A DNA stretch of 64,000 nucleotides from an uncultured Faecalibacterium sp. GTDB taxonomy: Bacteria; Bacillota; Clostridia; Oscillospirales; Ruminococcaceae. A program made the translations under genes and the position numbers. Of the stretch, positions 16,201 through 24,428 are shown in pieces. The notes beneath the pieces were generated by a model. The model was not told the DNA's origin. It did no database searches and worked only from the letters and a program-made list of their open reading frames with translations. The stretch spans positions 9,432 through 73,431 of the forward strand of contig CAKTFS010000005.1 in the NCBI GenBank assembly GCA_934561115.1. The letters run 5' to 3'. Numbering within the stretch: the first letter of the stretch is position 1; each line of letters starts with the position of its first letter.

Positions 16201-17303
16201 CCGGCCACAAGACCTCGACTGTCACCATCGGCGATGCTGTCTACGAGGGCGGCGACTACGCACAGGCCATCCGCGATATGTGCAGCGAGCTGCACCTCAT
16301 CTGCGTGGACCTGACCGATGCCACCATCAATGAAAACATCGCCATAGGCAAAAAGGCACAGTACACCCACAGCTTTACCGGTGCCAAGGCTGACAAGCGC
16401 GGCAAGCTCTCCCCCACCGGCCTTGACCTGACCCACACCAACAGCTACGGCGCAAAGCTGAACGCATGGCTTATTGCCCAGCTTACCGCCGACACCCCGC
16501 TGGGCGCTTACAACCGGAACAAGGCAAAGCCCACCTACAAGCAGTTCTACGGCGATGCCGCAAACCCGGACTATGTGCCTTCCAGCTACGCCGCACCCAC
16601 CCAGACCAGCAAGCTGTGGCCTGCCTTTACCGATGCCAACGGCACGGTGTGGAACGGCTCTGTCTTCGGTAACGTGGGCGGTGACGACAAGATCTCCGGC
16701 GGCGATTTCACCGCTGCTGTCGATGGCCAGAACATCACACTGGGCGTTGCCAACAACCGCGGCAAGATCGCATCCACGGTGGACGGCCTGATGATGTACT
16801 ACGTCCAGCTGCCCGCCGGCACCAACTTCACCCTGACCGCAAAGGCCACCGTGAACAAGCTTGCCAAGAACAATCAGGTCTCCTTCGGCCTGATGGCGCG
16901 CGATGAGATGTACGTTGATACCAGCATCTCCGACCCCATTGGCGATTATGTGGCCGTGGGCACCCGGAATCAGGGCGCTGTCAACTGCTTCGGCCGCAAG
17001 AGCGGTGCGCTGTACGACGGCCCCGCCGCAACCGTGAAGTACGGTGCAGGCGATACCGTGGACCTGAAGCTTGTGGGCACTGCCGATGGCTTCACCCTGA
17101 CCTACGGCGACAACGAGACCGCTTCTGCCGGTTTCGACTACGCCCTGACCGCTGTGGATTCTGACTACATCTATGTCGGCTTCTACGTTGCCCGCAACGC
17201 AAGCGTCACCTTCAGCGATGTGCAGCTGACCACCAGCGGCGTCTCCTCCGGTTCCCCGCTCAAGGCTGCATGGAACCGCATCGTCAGCATCTTCCCCTTC
17301 TGA
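13251..17303 (+). CDS. Secreted multidomain pectinase: PL9-type pectate lyase fused to CE12-type acetylesterase
   Basis: 1350 residues from the ATG at 13251 (AAGGAG 7 nt upstream). A signal peptide ends near LAAFA (residue 31). About 40-280 is a beta-rich module. About 415-790 is a right-handed beta-helix with the PL9 calcium and catalytic pattern: DADGFA near 570, ADDGWD near 595 and a Lys in YKNGY near 621. About 835-1090 is an SGNH hydrolase of the CE12 pectin/rhamnogalacturonan acetylesterase type, with VVGDSTV near 842, GFGHNDE near 917 and DLTHTN near 1060. About 1150-1330 repeats the N-terminal module (YVGFYVARNASVTFSDVQL against YLGFAAARGMNVTFSNITY). No LPxTG anchor is seen. It should cleave and deacetylate pectin outside the cell. 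Confidence 0.88.
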   Translation: MRNAKQPIRRTLAGLLAGALLLGMTPLAAFAEDSTSANGWQFKAFGTSAAAEVNTLAEGADIHSKVTLNACTVKEDGTINKKGGKFVADSPADGLSFYYTTIDPTKENFYLQADVTIDYINPAPDGQEGFALMLRDSLSGSGSYFSNQISVAGTKLPLDGVEIKDAVGVRSYTGIISNETAASNDVKATRAAFSSQTIKQGDTYRVSLAKTSNSYVATQYAINADGTTGAVVGSSTLYIPAKDSTAASVSKYAELDDPMTVQEANKAYLGFAAARGMNVTFSNITYTTSAWNASEWTLQPTSYIDPVYQITSPSTCTGSSYALAFKANADGTAKVYANGKLVDKDLTVKAGETLTRSYTVTRDTTFKVVFTPDKNYVISAFEKLSSYKAATIEKKVSLRALGANGVIVVTPDGSAAHNGTSAADAVDLQTALNYAAAGQTIQLAGGTYALTGEVKVERGRDGTAEAPITLTTADGSYATLDFGGVGTGFSVWGNYWNISKLNITNTKDGAKGMQLAGSHCVLEQMNFYNNGNTGLQVSGLSTDNKALWPSYNTIKNCTAMNNADRAMEDADGFAAKLTTGEGNVFDGCIAAYNADDGWDLFAKAATGSIGAVTIQNCVAYKNGYLMLAAEPVKKQPLQFPTVTCDANGNLSFGNVATTIEAGNGNGFKMGGTNLPGNHKLLNSISYDNAAKGIDSNSCPDVKVYNSTSYNNEGYNVALYTGNKSAVTDYAADGIISFRKGTDGKEQLALQSQSSTAVYGPDNFYWDAETQTSHNKSTNTVTVKESWFQSLDTSVAPTRNADGSIDMHGLLLLTAEGLAATDAGARGAVWGQAEAAKATFWVVGDSTVSPFNDSYYLPREGYGEELENYFNANVYNLAVSGASSKDFTGMANYTTLLKGSDTVPALGDAAGDKFLLIGFGHNDEKTEPARYTNPNGDYKTEGSFANSLYVNYIQPALERGVTPVVCTPIARLTEANTKASYDGASGHKTSTVTIGDAVYEGGDYAQAIRDMCSELHLICVDLTDATINENIAIGKKAQYTHSFTGAKADKRGKLSPTGLDLTHTNSYGAKLNAWLIAQLTADTPLGAYNRNKAKPTYKQFYGDAANPDYVPSSYAAPTQTSKLWPAFTDANGTVWNGSVFGNVGGDDKISGGDFTAAVDGQNITLGVANNRGKIASTVDGLMMYYVQLPAGTNFTLTAKATVNKLAKNNQVSFGLMARDEMYVDTSISDPIGDYVAVGTRNQGAVNCFGRKSGALYDGPAATVKYGAGDTVDLKLVGTADGFTLTYGDNETASAGFDYALTAVDSDYIYVGFYVARNASVTFSDVQLTTSGVSSGSPLKAAWNRIVSIFPF

Positions 17304-17336
17304 GTAAGGAAAAAGCTGCCGCATAACCCCTGAAAA

Positions 17337-17393
17337 CCAAAACCCGGAACCTTCTTGAGCCCTTGCGGCTCTGAAAAGGTTCCGGGTTTTTTG
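17337..17393 (+). terminator. Intrinsic terminator after the pectinase
   Basis: AACCCGGAACCTT and AAGGTTCCGGGTT form a long stem with an inner GAGCC/GGCTC hairpin, followed by TTTTTT. Confidence 0.85.
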
Positions 17394-17440
17394 CGATCTT
17401 TTTCAGTGAGCTATTGCCCACCGACCATACTGCTTTCTAC

Positions 17441-18292
17441 TTAGCCCAGTGCCTGCTGCAGCTTTGCAAAGTCCTCCAGCGTCAGGGCTTCCGGGCGGAT
17501 GCGGGCATCAAAGCCTGCGGATTCGATGGCGGCAATGACCTTCTCCTTGGGCAGGTTCAGCCCGCCTGCAATGGCGTTGGCGGCGGTCTTGCGGCGCTGC
17601 CCAAAGGCGGCGCGCACCAGGGCAAAATAGCCCGCCTCGTCCTCCACCTGCACAGCAGGGGTGGGACGGATATCCATGCGCACCACTGCGCTGGTCACCT
17701 TGGGCGCGGGGTAAAAGCTGCCCGGTGCGGCGGTGAACATCAGCTTGGAGGTGGCGTAGTAGTTCACCGCACAGCTGATAGCGCTGGAAGCGCGGGTGCC
17801 GGGCACGGCGGCCAGACGGTCGGCGGCCTCCTTCTGCACCATGACGGTCAGGCTCTCGATGGGCAGACGGTCGCCCAGCAGCTTCATCACGATAGGGCTG
17901 GTGATGTAATAGGGCAGGTTTGCGCACACTGCCACTGGCATACCCGGGAACTCTTCGGCGATAAGGGCCTTCAGGTCCACCTTCAGCACGTCCTGCAGCA
18001 CCAGCTTGAAGTTGTCCACCCCGGCCATGGTCTCGGCCAGCAGGGGCGGCAGACGCTCGTCCACCTCAATGGACACCACCTTGGCGGCGCGCTTGGCCAG
18101 TTCCTTCGTCAGCACACCGATGCCGGGGCCGATCTCGATGACACCGTAGCGCTTGTCTACCCCGCTGGCATCCACGATCTTGGTAGGGATGCCCGGGTTG
18201 ATGATAAAGTTCTGCCCAAAGCCCTTGGAAAGCGCAAAATCGTATTTTTCGCACAGGGCACGGATCACAGAAAGGTCGGTCAGTTCCGGCAT
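17441..18292 (-). CDS. rsmA: 16S rRNA dimethyladenosine transferase
   Basis: 283 residues from the ATG at 18292, which follows AAAGGA; an upstream TTG lies in the terminator loop and is rejected. It dimethylates A1518 and A1519 (E. coli numbering) in the helix 45 loop of 16S rRNA using S-adenosylmethionine. FALSKGFGQNFI is the family N-terminus, the SAM motif is EIGPGIGVLT, and the catalytic motif is NLPYYIT (N-L-P-Y). The C-terminal helical domain is intact. It is separated from the upstream protease gene by a terminator at 18313-18345. Confidence 0.95.
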   Translation of the reverse strand: MPELTDLSVIRALCEKYDFALSKGFGQNFIINPGIPTKIVDASGVDKRYGVIEIGPGIGVLTKELAKRAAKVVSIEVDERLPPLLAETMAGVDNFKLVLQDVLKVDLKALIAEEFPGMPVAVCANLPYYITSPIVMKLLGDRLPIESLTVMVQKEAADRLAAVPGTRASSAISCAVNYYATSKLMFTAAPGSFYPAPKVTSAVVRMDIRPTPAVQVEDEAGYFALVRAAFGQRRKTAANAIAGGLNLPKEKVIAAIESAGFDARIRPEALTLEDFAKLQQALG

Positions 18293-18312
18293 AGGGTCAA
18301 TTCCTTTCTCAG

Positions 18313-18345
18313 AAAAAGGCTGTTGCAAAACGCAGCAGCCTTTTT
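18313..18345 (-). terminator. Terminator between the CtpA-like protease and rsmA
   Basis: AAAAAGGCTGTTGC and GCAGCAGCCTTTTT form a stem with a 5-nt loop and T-runs on both sides. Confidence 0.75.
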
Positions 18346-18371
18346 GGTGTTATGGTTCAAATCTGCGGGGT

Positions 18372-19736
18372 TCACTCCGCTGCGCTTGCAGCAGCTTCCG
18401 GCTCAGACGCGGCAGTCTCGCCTTCGCCGGTCTCCCCTTCTGCAGTCTCTGCGGGGGCGGTATCCTCTGCTGCCGCAGAGGCGGCGGTGCTGTCCGCTGC
18501 GGCGGCAGAGCTTGCGCCTGCCAGCGTGGTGGTACCGCTCAGCTGCTGGGCTGCGCTGACAGCGCGCTGCACCTGCGGGTCGGTCTGGGGGGTGTAGTCG
18601 TAGAGGTTCGTTGCTTCCTCTGCGCTCAGGGCGCGCTCCACATCCACCGTCAGGCCGGTGCCGTCAAAGCAGCTGCCGTCGCCGCAGACCAGCTTTGCCA
18701 CCGTGATAACCACGGCGCTGCCGTCCGACAGGCGCTGCGGGCTGCTCTGGATGGTGCCCTTGCCCATGGTAGTGGTACCCACCAGACGGGCACCGTTCAT
18801 GGTGCGCAGGGTGGCTGCGAACAGCTCAGCTGCACTGGCGGTGTTGCCATTGACCAGACAGACCATCGGCAGGCTGACAGAGCTTTCGGCATCGCTGCTG
18901 CCAATGACGGTGCGGCTGCCGTTTTTATCCTCGGCGTAGGCCACCGTACCCTCCGGGGCGATCAGGTCGATGCAGCTGACGGCATCTTCCAGAATGCCGC
19001 CGCCATTGTCCCGCAGATCAAACACCAGACTGGCCGCACCGTTTGCGGTCAGAGTACGCAGGGCATAGTCCAGCTCACTGGGGGTAGTGCCGTCGAACTG
19101 GCGGATGCGGATGTAGCCCACATTGTCCAGCAGCTGGTAATCCACGGTGGTGCTGGTGTAGCCGGAATGAGTCAGCTCAGCCGTTTTGCTGGCGGCAGCG
19201 CTGTCCAGCCATGTCACGGTAACGGTAGTGCCGGCCTCGCCCTGCAGGGCTTTGTACACGGCATCTGCGCTGGACAGGCTCTTGACGTCGGTATCGCCTA
19301 CGGTGGTGATGTAGTCCCCCACGGCGATGCCCGCCTCCTGTGCGGGGGAGCCATCGTAGACGCGGGTCACCTTGGCGTAGCCGGTCTGGTCGATGCCAAG
19401 CTCCACACCGATGCCCAAAATCTTGCCGCTCTGGATGTTCATCAGCTCGGTGTAGGCGTTGGCGGTGTAGTAGCGGGCGTACTTGTCGCCCGTGCCCAGC
19501 AGATAGCCGGCGGTCAGGCGGTCGTACAGGGTGGTCTCGTCGATGGTGTAGTAATCGTTGCTGCGGACGTAGCGGTCCACCTCAGCGATCTTGTTGTACA
19601 TACTTTCCTTTTCTTTTACGCTGTTGACCGTGCTGTCGAACAGACGCATGGCGATGAGCATCGTGATGGAAAAGGTCACGGTCATGGCAAGGATCACGAT
19701 GGTGACTGCCATACCCAAAGAAATTTTACGGTTCAT
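18372..19736 (-). CDS. ctpA: C-terminal processing peptidase, S41 family
   Basis: 454 residues. A transmembrane helix (about 8-30) anchors the protein outside. A PDZ domain (about 105-190; GVELGI, SPAQEAGIAVGD) and the S41 catalytic domain follow. The nucleophile is Ser301 in GNTASAAELFA and the general base Lys326 in MGKGTIQ, with VFDLRDNGGG in between. The last 55 residues are a low-complexity Ala/Glu/Ser/Thr tail. ATG at 19736 follows GGGAGG. It is the last gene of the ftsEX operon, consistent with trimming cell-wall hydrolases or their activators at the division site. Confidence 0.92.
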   Translation of the reverse strand: MNRKISLGMAVTIVILAMTVTFSITMLIAMRLFDSTVNSVKEKESMYNKIAEVDRYVRSNDYYTIDETTLYDRLTAGYLLGTGDKYARYYTANAYTELMNIQSGKILGIGVELGIDQTGYAKVTRVYDGSPAQEAGIAVGDYITTVGDTDVKSLSSADAVYKALQGEAGTTVTVTWLDSAAASKTAELTHSGYTSTTVDYQLLDNVGYIRIRQFDGTTPSELDYALRTLTANGAASLVFDLRDNGGGILEDAVSCIDLIAPEGTVAYAEDKNGSRTVIGSSDAESSVSLPMVCLVNGNTASAAELFAATLRTMNGARLVGTTTMGKGTIQSSPQRLSDGSAVVITVAKLVCGDGSCFDGTGLTVDVERALSAEEATNLYDYTPQTDPQVQRAVSAAQQLSGTTTLAGASSAAAADSTAASAAAEDTAPAETAEGETGEGETAASEPEAAASAAE

Positions 19737-19752
19737 GGTTCGTTCCTCCCGG

Positions 19753-19860
19753 TCAGAGCAGCAGCATCATAAGGATGCTGCCCAGCAGCGAGAGTACAAA
19801 CACCCCTGCCAGAACCAGGCAGCCGATGCGCAGCACGCGCTTGCGTTTTTGTTCGTTCAT
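19753..19860 (-). CDS. 35-residue single-span membrane peptide
   Basis: Small gene between the murein hydrolase activator and ctpA. ATG at 19860 follows AAGGAG at about 12 nt; TGA at 19753-19755 is 16 nt before the ctpA start. The peptide begins MNEQKRKRVLRIG and then has one hydrophobic helix (CLVLAGVFVLSLLGSILMM) to its end, so N-in/C-out is expected from the basic N-terminus. I know no family for it. Its position suggests a regulator or assembly factor for the FtsEX-hydrolase-protease system. Confidence 0.65.
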   Translation of the reverse strand: MNEQKRKRVLRIGCLVLAGVFVLSLLGSILMMLLL

Positions 19861-19883
19861 AGATCAACCAGACTCCTTGCCTA

Positions 19884-21248
19884 TTAGTTGTGGGGGATGG
19901 GGATGTAGCTGCGGGGGTTCACGGCGTTGGCCTTGGAGCCGCCCTTCCACACCTCCAGATGCAGGTGATTGCCGGTAGAATTGCCGGTGCTGCCCACATA
20001 ACCGATCAAATCGCCCTGATTCACATATTTGCCTGCACTGGTAGCTACCGAACGCATGTGCCCGTACAGGGTGGTGTAGGTATTGCCATCGGACATTTTG
20101 CCGTGGTAGATGATAACGTAGTTGCCGTAGCCGCCGGTGGACCAGCCTGCCACCTGCACATAGCCGCTGGCGGCTGCGTAGATGGGCGTGCCGCCGGGGG
20201 CTGCAAGGTCGATACCGGCATGGAGCTTGTTCACGCCGGAAACGGGGTTCTTGCGCCAGCCGTACTCACTGGAAACACGGGTGTAACTCTTCAGCGGGCA
20301 GGCAAAGCCGCTAAAGCTCAGCTGCGGCTTGCTGGCAGAGGCTGCTGCGATCAGCTTCTGGATTTCCTTTTTCACAGCCTCGTAGTTCATCTCGTCGGAT
20401 TCAATGGCTGCCTGTGCCTTCTGCTGTGCCGCCTGTGCTTCGGCAGCAGAGAGCTTTGCCGCAGAGATGCTGCTGTTCAGCTCGCTCTGCTTGCCCTTCA
20501 TCTGGGCGTTCTGGCTGTCCAGCTCGCTCTTCTGGCTCTGCAGTTCTGCCTTCTCGGCTTCCAGACCGGCCTTCTGCTCTTCCAGCGCGGCCTTATCGTC
20601 CTCCAGCCCCTGCTTGGCGGACTTCATGTTGTTCATGATCTCGGTGTCCTTGATGGAGATATCCTGCATCACCTCGTTGAAGGTAAGCAGCTCGTACAGG
20701 TCGTTCACCGCACCCAGCATGGCCACGCTGCCGCCGTCCCGCAGCTCCTGCATGGCAGCCATGTGCTTTTTAAAATCGTCCCACTGGTCGTCGATCTCGT
20801 TCTGCTTTTGCTCGATCTGGGTCTGCTTGTCCGCGATCTGGCTCTGCATCACGCCGATCTGCTGTTCCTTTTCGCCAATGTTGTTCTGCACCGCGGCGAT
20901 CTGGCTGCTGAGCACACCGATCTGATCCTGCAGAACGCTGACCCGCTCCTTCAGCTCGCTTTCCAGCGCCTTGGCGGCGGACTCCTTCTTTTTGGCGTCC
21001 GACAGCTCCTTTTTGTGCTGATTGATGGACTGGGAGAGCTTGTCCAGCTTAGTCTGCAAACTGGCCATGCTGGTATTGCTGGTAGCCGCCGAGGCCGGGT
21101 ACACCGTGGCCGTCAGCAGCAGGCAGACACAGGCCAGCCCAAGGCTGACCGCCCGGATCAGCTTGTTGCGGGGGCTTTCCGGCCGGGCGTGCCGGCCGGT
21201 ATAAGGGCCTGTGAGCCGGAAGGGCTTTGCGTGCATTGCTTTACTCAT
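19884..21248 (-). CDS. Murein hydrolase activator: coiled coil plus M23 peptidase domain
   Basis: 454 residues from the ATG at 21248 (AAAGGAG 9 nt upstream). A signal peptide (hydrophobic core LACVCLLLTATVYPASA) is followed by a long coiled coil (about residues 60-310) like EnvC, CwlO and PcsB. The C-terminal M23/LytM domain is intact, with H-x3-D in LHAGIDLAAPGG and HLHLEV, so it may be an active endopeptidase rather than only an activator. FtsEX immediately upstream is the known regulator of this protein type: ATP hydrolysis by FtsE moves the FtsX loop, which acts on the coiled coil. Confidence 0.93.
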   Translation of the reverse strand: MSKAMHAKPFRLTGPYTGRHARPESPRNKLIRAVSLGLACVCLLLTATVYPASAATSNTSMASLQTKLDKLSQSINQHKKELSDAKKKESAAKALESELKERVSVLQDQIGVLSSQIAAVQNNIGEKEQQIGVMQSQIADKQTQIEQKQNEIDDQWDDFKKHMAAMQELRDGGSVAMLGAVNDLYELLTFNEVMQDISIKDTEIMNNMKSAKQGLEDDKAALEEQKAGLEAEKAELQSQKSELDSQNAQMKGKQSELNSSISAAKLSAAEAQAAQQKAQAAIESDEMNYEAVKKEIQKLIAAASASKPQLSFSGFACPLKSYTRVSSEYGWRKNPVSGVNKLHAGIDLAAPGGTPIYAAASGYVQVAGWSTGGYGNYVIIYHGKMSDGNTYTTLYGHMRSVATSAGKYVNQGDLIGYVGSTGNSTGNHLHLEVWKGGSKANAVNPRSYIPIPHN

Positions 21249-21267
21249 AAAACGCGGCTCCTTTCGG

Positions 21268-22176
21268 TCACACATTCAGATGTTTACGGAGAGAGAACAT
21301 ACTGCCCACGCCGCCTACGATGGCACCGCTGAGCAGGCTTGTTACCACGATGGTCGGCAGCACATTTGCCACCGGCACCAGCGAGCGCCCTACGAGCATC
21401 TGCCAAATGCCGCCCAGACCGCCGGCGGCGTTGACCACATAGCTGTAGCAGCCAAGGCTTGCACCCGCAGTCAGAATGCCGGAGATCAGACCCATGGTCA
21501 GGCCCTCCACAAAGAAAGGCAGGGTGACCATGCGGTTGGTAGCACCCACATACTTCATGATCTCGATCTCGCGGCGGCGGGCGTAGATGCTCAGGCGGAT
21601 GGTACTGCCCACCGTAATGATGCTGACCACCATCAGCACCAGCACGATCATGCGGCCGCCCTTGGTAACAGCCTTTTGGATCTCCACAAAGATATTGCTC
21701 ATCTCCACCAGCGCAGCCACACTGACCACGCCCGGGATCGCCTGCATCTTCACGCTCATGCTCTCGGTCTGGCTCAGGTCGCTCAGGCTGACCCGGTAGT
21801 TGGCTTTAAAGGGGTTATCCGTCTCAAATTCATCCCACAGGGAGGAATAATCGTCCATGTAGCCGCGGTAGGTGTTCAGTACGTCCTGCTTGGACATATA
21901 CTTCACCCCGCTGACCCCCGGCATCGCCGAAAGGGTCTCGCCCACCTGCGCAGCGGTAGCATCATCGCATGCGGGGTCCAGATAGACCACCATCTCGTTC
22001 TGGCTGCCCAGATAGGCCACCATGCTGCCCACGTTCACCTCGGCCAGACTGGCGAAGATGTTCAGGGTCATACATACGCTCAAGGAAGCGATGCAGGCAA
22101 TGGTCATGGCCCAGTGCTTGCCCAGGTTGCGCACACCGCGCCGGGTAAGGAAAAAGAAGGTAGAAGGACGCATCAT
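21268..22176 (-). CDS. ftsX: Cell-division membrane protein FtsX
   Basis: 302 residues with four transmembrane segments: one near 22-44 and three in the last 130 residues. A large extracellular loop (about 50-165) would contact the murein hydrolase activator encoded next. GSTIRLSIYARRREIEIMKYVGA is the FtsX-type permease motif (GSTIRLSIYARRREIEIMKY). Its start overlaps the ftsE stop (ATGA) and follows AAGGAGG, so the two subunits are made together. It works with FtsE as an ABC-type mechanotransmitter for septal wall hydrolysis. Confidence 0.95.
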   Translation of the reverse strand: MMRPSTFFFLTRRGVRNLGKHWAMTIACIASLSVCMTLNIFASLAEVNVGSMVAYLGSQNEMVVYLDPACDDATAAQVGETLSAMPGVSGVKYMSKQDVLNTYRGYMDDYSSLWDEFETDNPFKANYRVSLSDLSQTESMSVKMQAIPGVVSVAALVEMSNIFVEIQKAVTKGGRMIVLVLMVVSIITVGSTIRLSIYARRREIEIMKYVGATNRMVTLPFFVEGLTMGLISGILTAGASLGCYSYVVNAAGGLGGIWQMLVGRSLVPVANVLPTIVVTSLLSGAIVGGVGSMFSLRKHLNV

Positions 22177-22937
22177 ACGGCAGCCACCTCCTTTTTGGCA
22201 GCGGACGCATCGTCCGCATCAAAGGCGGCAATGTCCAGCGAGAGGTCATCCTCGGCGGCAGCCACAGGGTCTGCGGGCACATCCGAGACGATGCGGCCAT
22301 GGCTCAGGGTGACCACACGCTGATGGAAGCGGTGCACCAGCTCGTGCTCGTGGGTGACCACCAGCACCGTGATGCCCATTTTGCTTACCCGCTCCAGCAG
22401 CTGCATCATTTCCAGGCTCAGCTCCGGGTCAATGTTGCCGGTAGGCTCGTCCGCGATGACCAGCTTGGGGTTATGCACCAGCGCACGCGCAACAGCCACG
22501 CGCTGCTGCTCGCCGCCGGAAAGGGTATCCGGGTAGCACTTGGCCTTATCCTCCAGATGCACCAGCTCCAGAATATACTCCACGCGGGGACGGATCTCCT
22601 TGCGGGGCACGTTGAGCACATGCATGGCAAAAGCCACGTTCTCGTACACGGTCATACTGGGGATCAGCCGGAAGTCCTGGAAGATGATGCCCATCTGACG
22701 GCGCAGGTAAGGGATCTTGTGGCGGCGCAGCTTGGCTACATCCTTGCCCAGCACGGTCACCTTGCCGGAGGTAGGCAGAGCCTCCCGCAGGATCAGCTTG
22801 AGCAGGGTGGATTTGCCCGCGCCGGAGTGACCCAGCAGAAAGACGAACTCGCCTTCATCCACATGGAAGTTGATATCCTCCAGCGCAAGGCGTCCGCCCT
22901 TTTTATATTCTTTGGAAACGTGTTCAAAATCGATCAT
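22173..22937 (-). CDS. ftsE: Cell-division ATP-binding protein FtsE
   Basis: 254 residues, about 25 longer than typical FtsE because of an acidic, Ala-rich C-terminal tail. The ABC ATPase motifs are complete: Walker [11 protein letters not shown] (about 35-44), Q-loop IFQDFRLI, signature LSGGEQQR, Walker B LVIADEP and H-loop VTHEHEL. It is the cytoplasmic ATPase partner of FtsX. It begins the operon ftsE-ftsX-M23 activator-peptide-ctpA; AGGAGC lies 12 nt before the ATG. Confidence 0.95.
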   Translation of the reverse strand: MIDFEHVSKEYKKGGRLALEDINFHVDEGEFVFLLGHSGAGKSTLLKLILREALPTSGKVTVLGKDVAKLRRHKIPYLRRQMGIIFQDFRLIPSMTVYENVAFAMHVLNVPRKEIRPRVEYILELVHLEDKAKCYPDTLSGGEQQRVAVARALVHNPKLVIADEPTGNIDPELSLEMMQLLERVSKMGITVLVVTHEHELVHRFHQRVVTLSHGRIVSDVPADPVAAAEDDLSLDIAAFDADDASAAKKEVAAV

Positions 22938-23005
22938 GGAATCGTATTAGCTCCTGACATCAAGATTTTTGACGGTCAAGACAGCCCGTCCGCAGCCTGT
23001 ACTGC

Positions 23006-23044
23006 AAAAAGAACCGGCCAGCATCGGTTTCGAGCGGCCGGTTC
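23006..23044 (-). terminator. Terminator after the CdaR-type regulator
   Basis: GAACCGGCC and GGCCGGTTC pair perfectly; on the minus strand TTTTT follows. Confidence 0.82.
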
Positions 23045-23078
23045 GACGCCGGCGGGGCAACGCCCGCACAGCGGAATA

Positions 23079-24164
23079 TCAGTATTTGGCCGGGTTGTTG
23101 GACAGGTACTTCTTTACCATCAGCGCTACCTTAAAGACGATAGCGTCGTCGAACTCACGCAGATCCAGACCGGTCAGCTTTTTGATCTTTTCCAGACGAT
23201 ACACCAGCGTATTGCGGTGCACAAACAGGCCGCGGCTGGTCTCGGACACATTCAGGTTGTTCTCGAAGAAGCGCTGGATGGTGAACAACGTCTCCTGATC
23301 CAGGCTCTCGATGCTGCCCTGCTTGAACACCTCGCGCAGGAACATCTCGCACACGGTGGTGGGCAGCTGGTAGATCAGACGAGCAATGCCCAGGTTATCG
23401 TAGCGGATGATCTGCTTTTCGGTATCGAACACCTTGCTCACTTCCATGGCGATCTGGGCTTCCTTAAAGGAGGTAGCCAGATCCTTCACGTTGGCAATGG
23501 GGGTGCCGATGCCGACCACGGCCTTGATGTAGTGCTCGCCGGAGAGGGTATCCACAATGCTGGCAGCCAGCTTTTCCATATCGGTGCGGTCGATGCCCTT
23601 TCGGATCTCCTTGACCAGCACGGTGTCGGTCTCGCTGATATTGAACACAAAGTCCTTCTGCTTATCGGGGAACAGGCTGCTGACCACATCGTAGGCAGAG
23701 ATATCGCCGCCGCTGATCACCCGCACGATGAACACCACGCGGGAGACATCGGTAGCAAAGTGCAGCTCCCGTGCCTTGGCGTAGATATCGCCGGGCAGGA
23801 TGTTGTCCAGCACCACATTCTTGATAAAATTGGACTTGTCGAACTTTTCGTCGTGGTACTGCTTGATGCTCTGCAGGCTGATGGCCAGCACACCGGCAAA
23901 CTGCCCTGCAGTCTCGTCGGCGCCCTCCACGAACACGGCATAATCGTTATGCTTGGCGTTGGAGAACTGCTGGTAAGTATAGCCGTCGCGCACAAAGCGG
24001 TCGCCTGCGGTCAGACGCTCGGCCATATAGCCCTCGCGCACCTCGCCGATCAGGTTCAGCTCCGAGCAGGAAATGACAGCGCCGGTCTCATCCACAACGC
24101 CGACCACCCGATTGATCGCGTCCTTCATCTGGTAGATCACGCTTTGAAATACTCTATTGGCCAT
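23079..24164 (-). CDS. CdaR/PucR-family transcriptional regulator
   Basis: 361 residues from the ATG at 24164 (AAAGGGG about 10 nt upstream). The N-terminal about 130 residues look like the putative sugar-diacid recognition domain of CdaR (VVGVVDETGAVISC, FVRDGYTYQQ). The middle resembles the GGDEF-like region, and the C-terminus is the PucR helix-turn-helix (SETSRGLFVHRNTLVYRLEKI, written here as the motif around FVHRNTLVYRLEKI). It is monocistronic between two terminators or gaps. Its target cannot be read from context; sugar-acid use would suit a pectin degrader. Confidence 0.85.
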   Translation of the reverse strand: MANRVFQSVIYQMKDAINRVVGVVDETGAVISCSELNLIGEVREGYMAERLTAGDRFVRDGYTYQQFSNAKHNDYAVFVEGADETAGQFAGVLAISLQSIKQYHDEKFDKSNFIKNVVLDNILPGDIYAKARELHFATDVSRVVFIVRVISGGDISAYDVVSSLFPDKQKDFVFNISETDTVLVKEIRKGIDRTDMEKLAASIVDTLSGEHYIKAVVGIGTPIANVKDLATSFKEAQIAMEVSKVFDTEKQIIRYDNLGIARLIYQLPTTVCEMFLREVFKQGSIESLDQETLFTIQRFFENNLNVSETSRGLFVHRNTLVYRLEKIKKLTGLDLREFDDAIVFKVALMVKKYLSNNPAKY

Positions 24165-24248
24165 AAATGGATACCCCTTTTCCTCGTTTGTGCAAGCCGC
24201 GGCGGCATGGGTTGTGATTTTAAACAATTTAGCCGCATTACAATCTAT

Positions 24249-24277
24249 ATTTTACACAAAAGAATTTACTTTTGCAA
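24249..24277 (-). promoter_or_regulatory. Promoter of the CdaR-type regulator
   Basis: TTGCAA at 24272-24277, 17-bp spacer, TAAAAT at 24249-24254. Confidence 0.65.
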
Positions 24278-24373
24278 CAGATTTCAACAAAAAAAATAAA
24301 TCTTTCTTGTTGAAATTATCTTTCGGGGCCATTTTTTGCCAAAAAAGTACCTTTTTGCGTGGTTCTTACCGTT

Positions 24374-24389
24374 ATTTTACCGGTAAAAT
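24374..24389. promoter_or_regulatory. Perfect 16-bp palindrome upstream of the regulator
   Basis: ATTTTACCGGTAAAAT, about 100 bp upstream of the -35 element. Size and symmetry fit a dimeric repressor or activator site; LacI-type sites also centre on CG. Confidence 0.45.
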
Positions 24390-24428
24390 GTGATACATTT
24401 TTGAAAACCGCGTGAAAAGCGCAGCGTT

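Noticed and set aside
13110..17324. Very long antisense open frame opposite the pectinase
   Set aside because: The GC-rich codon usage of the real gene leaves few stops on the opposite strand. The sense frame has a signal peptide, ribosome site and catalytic motifs; the antisense frame has none.
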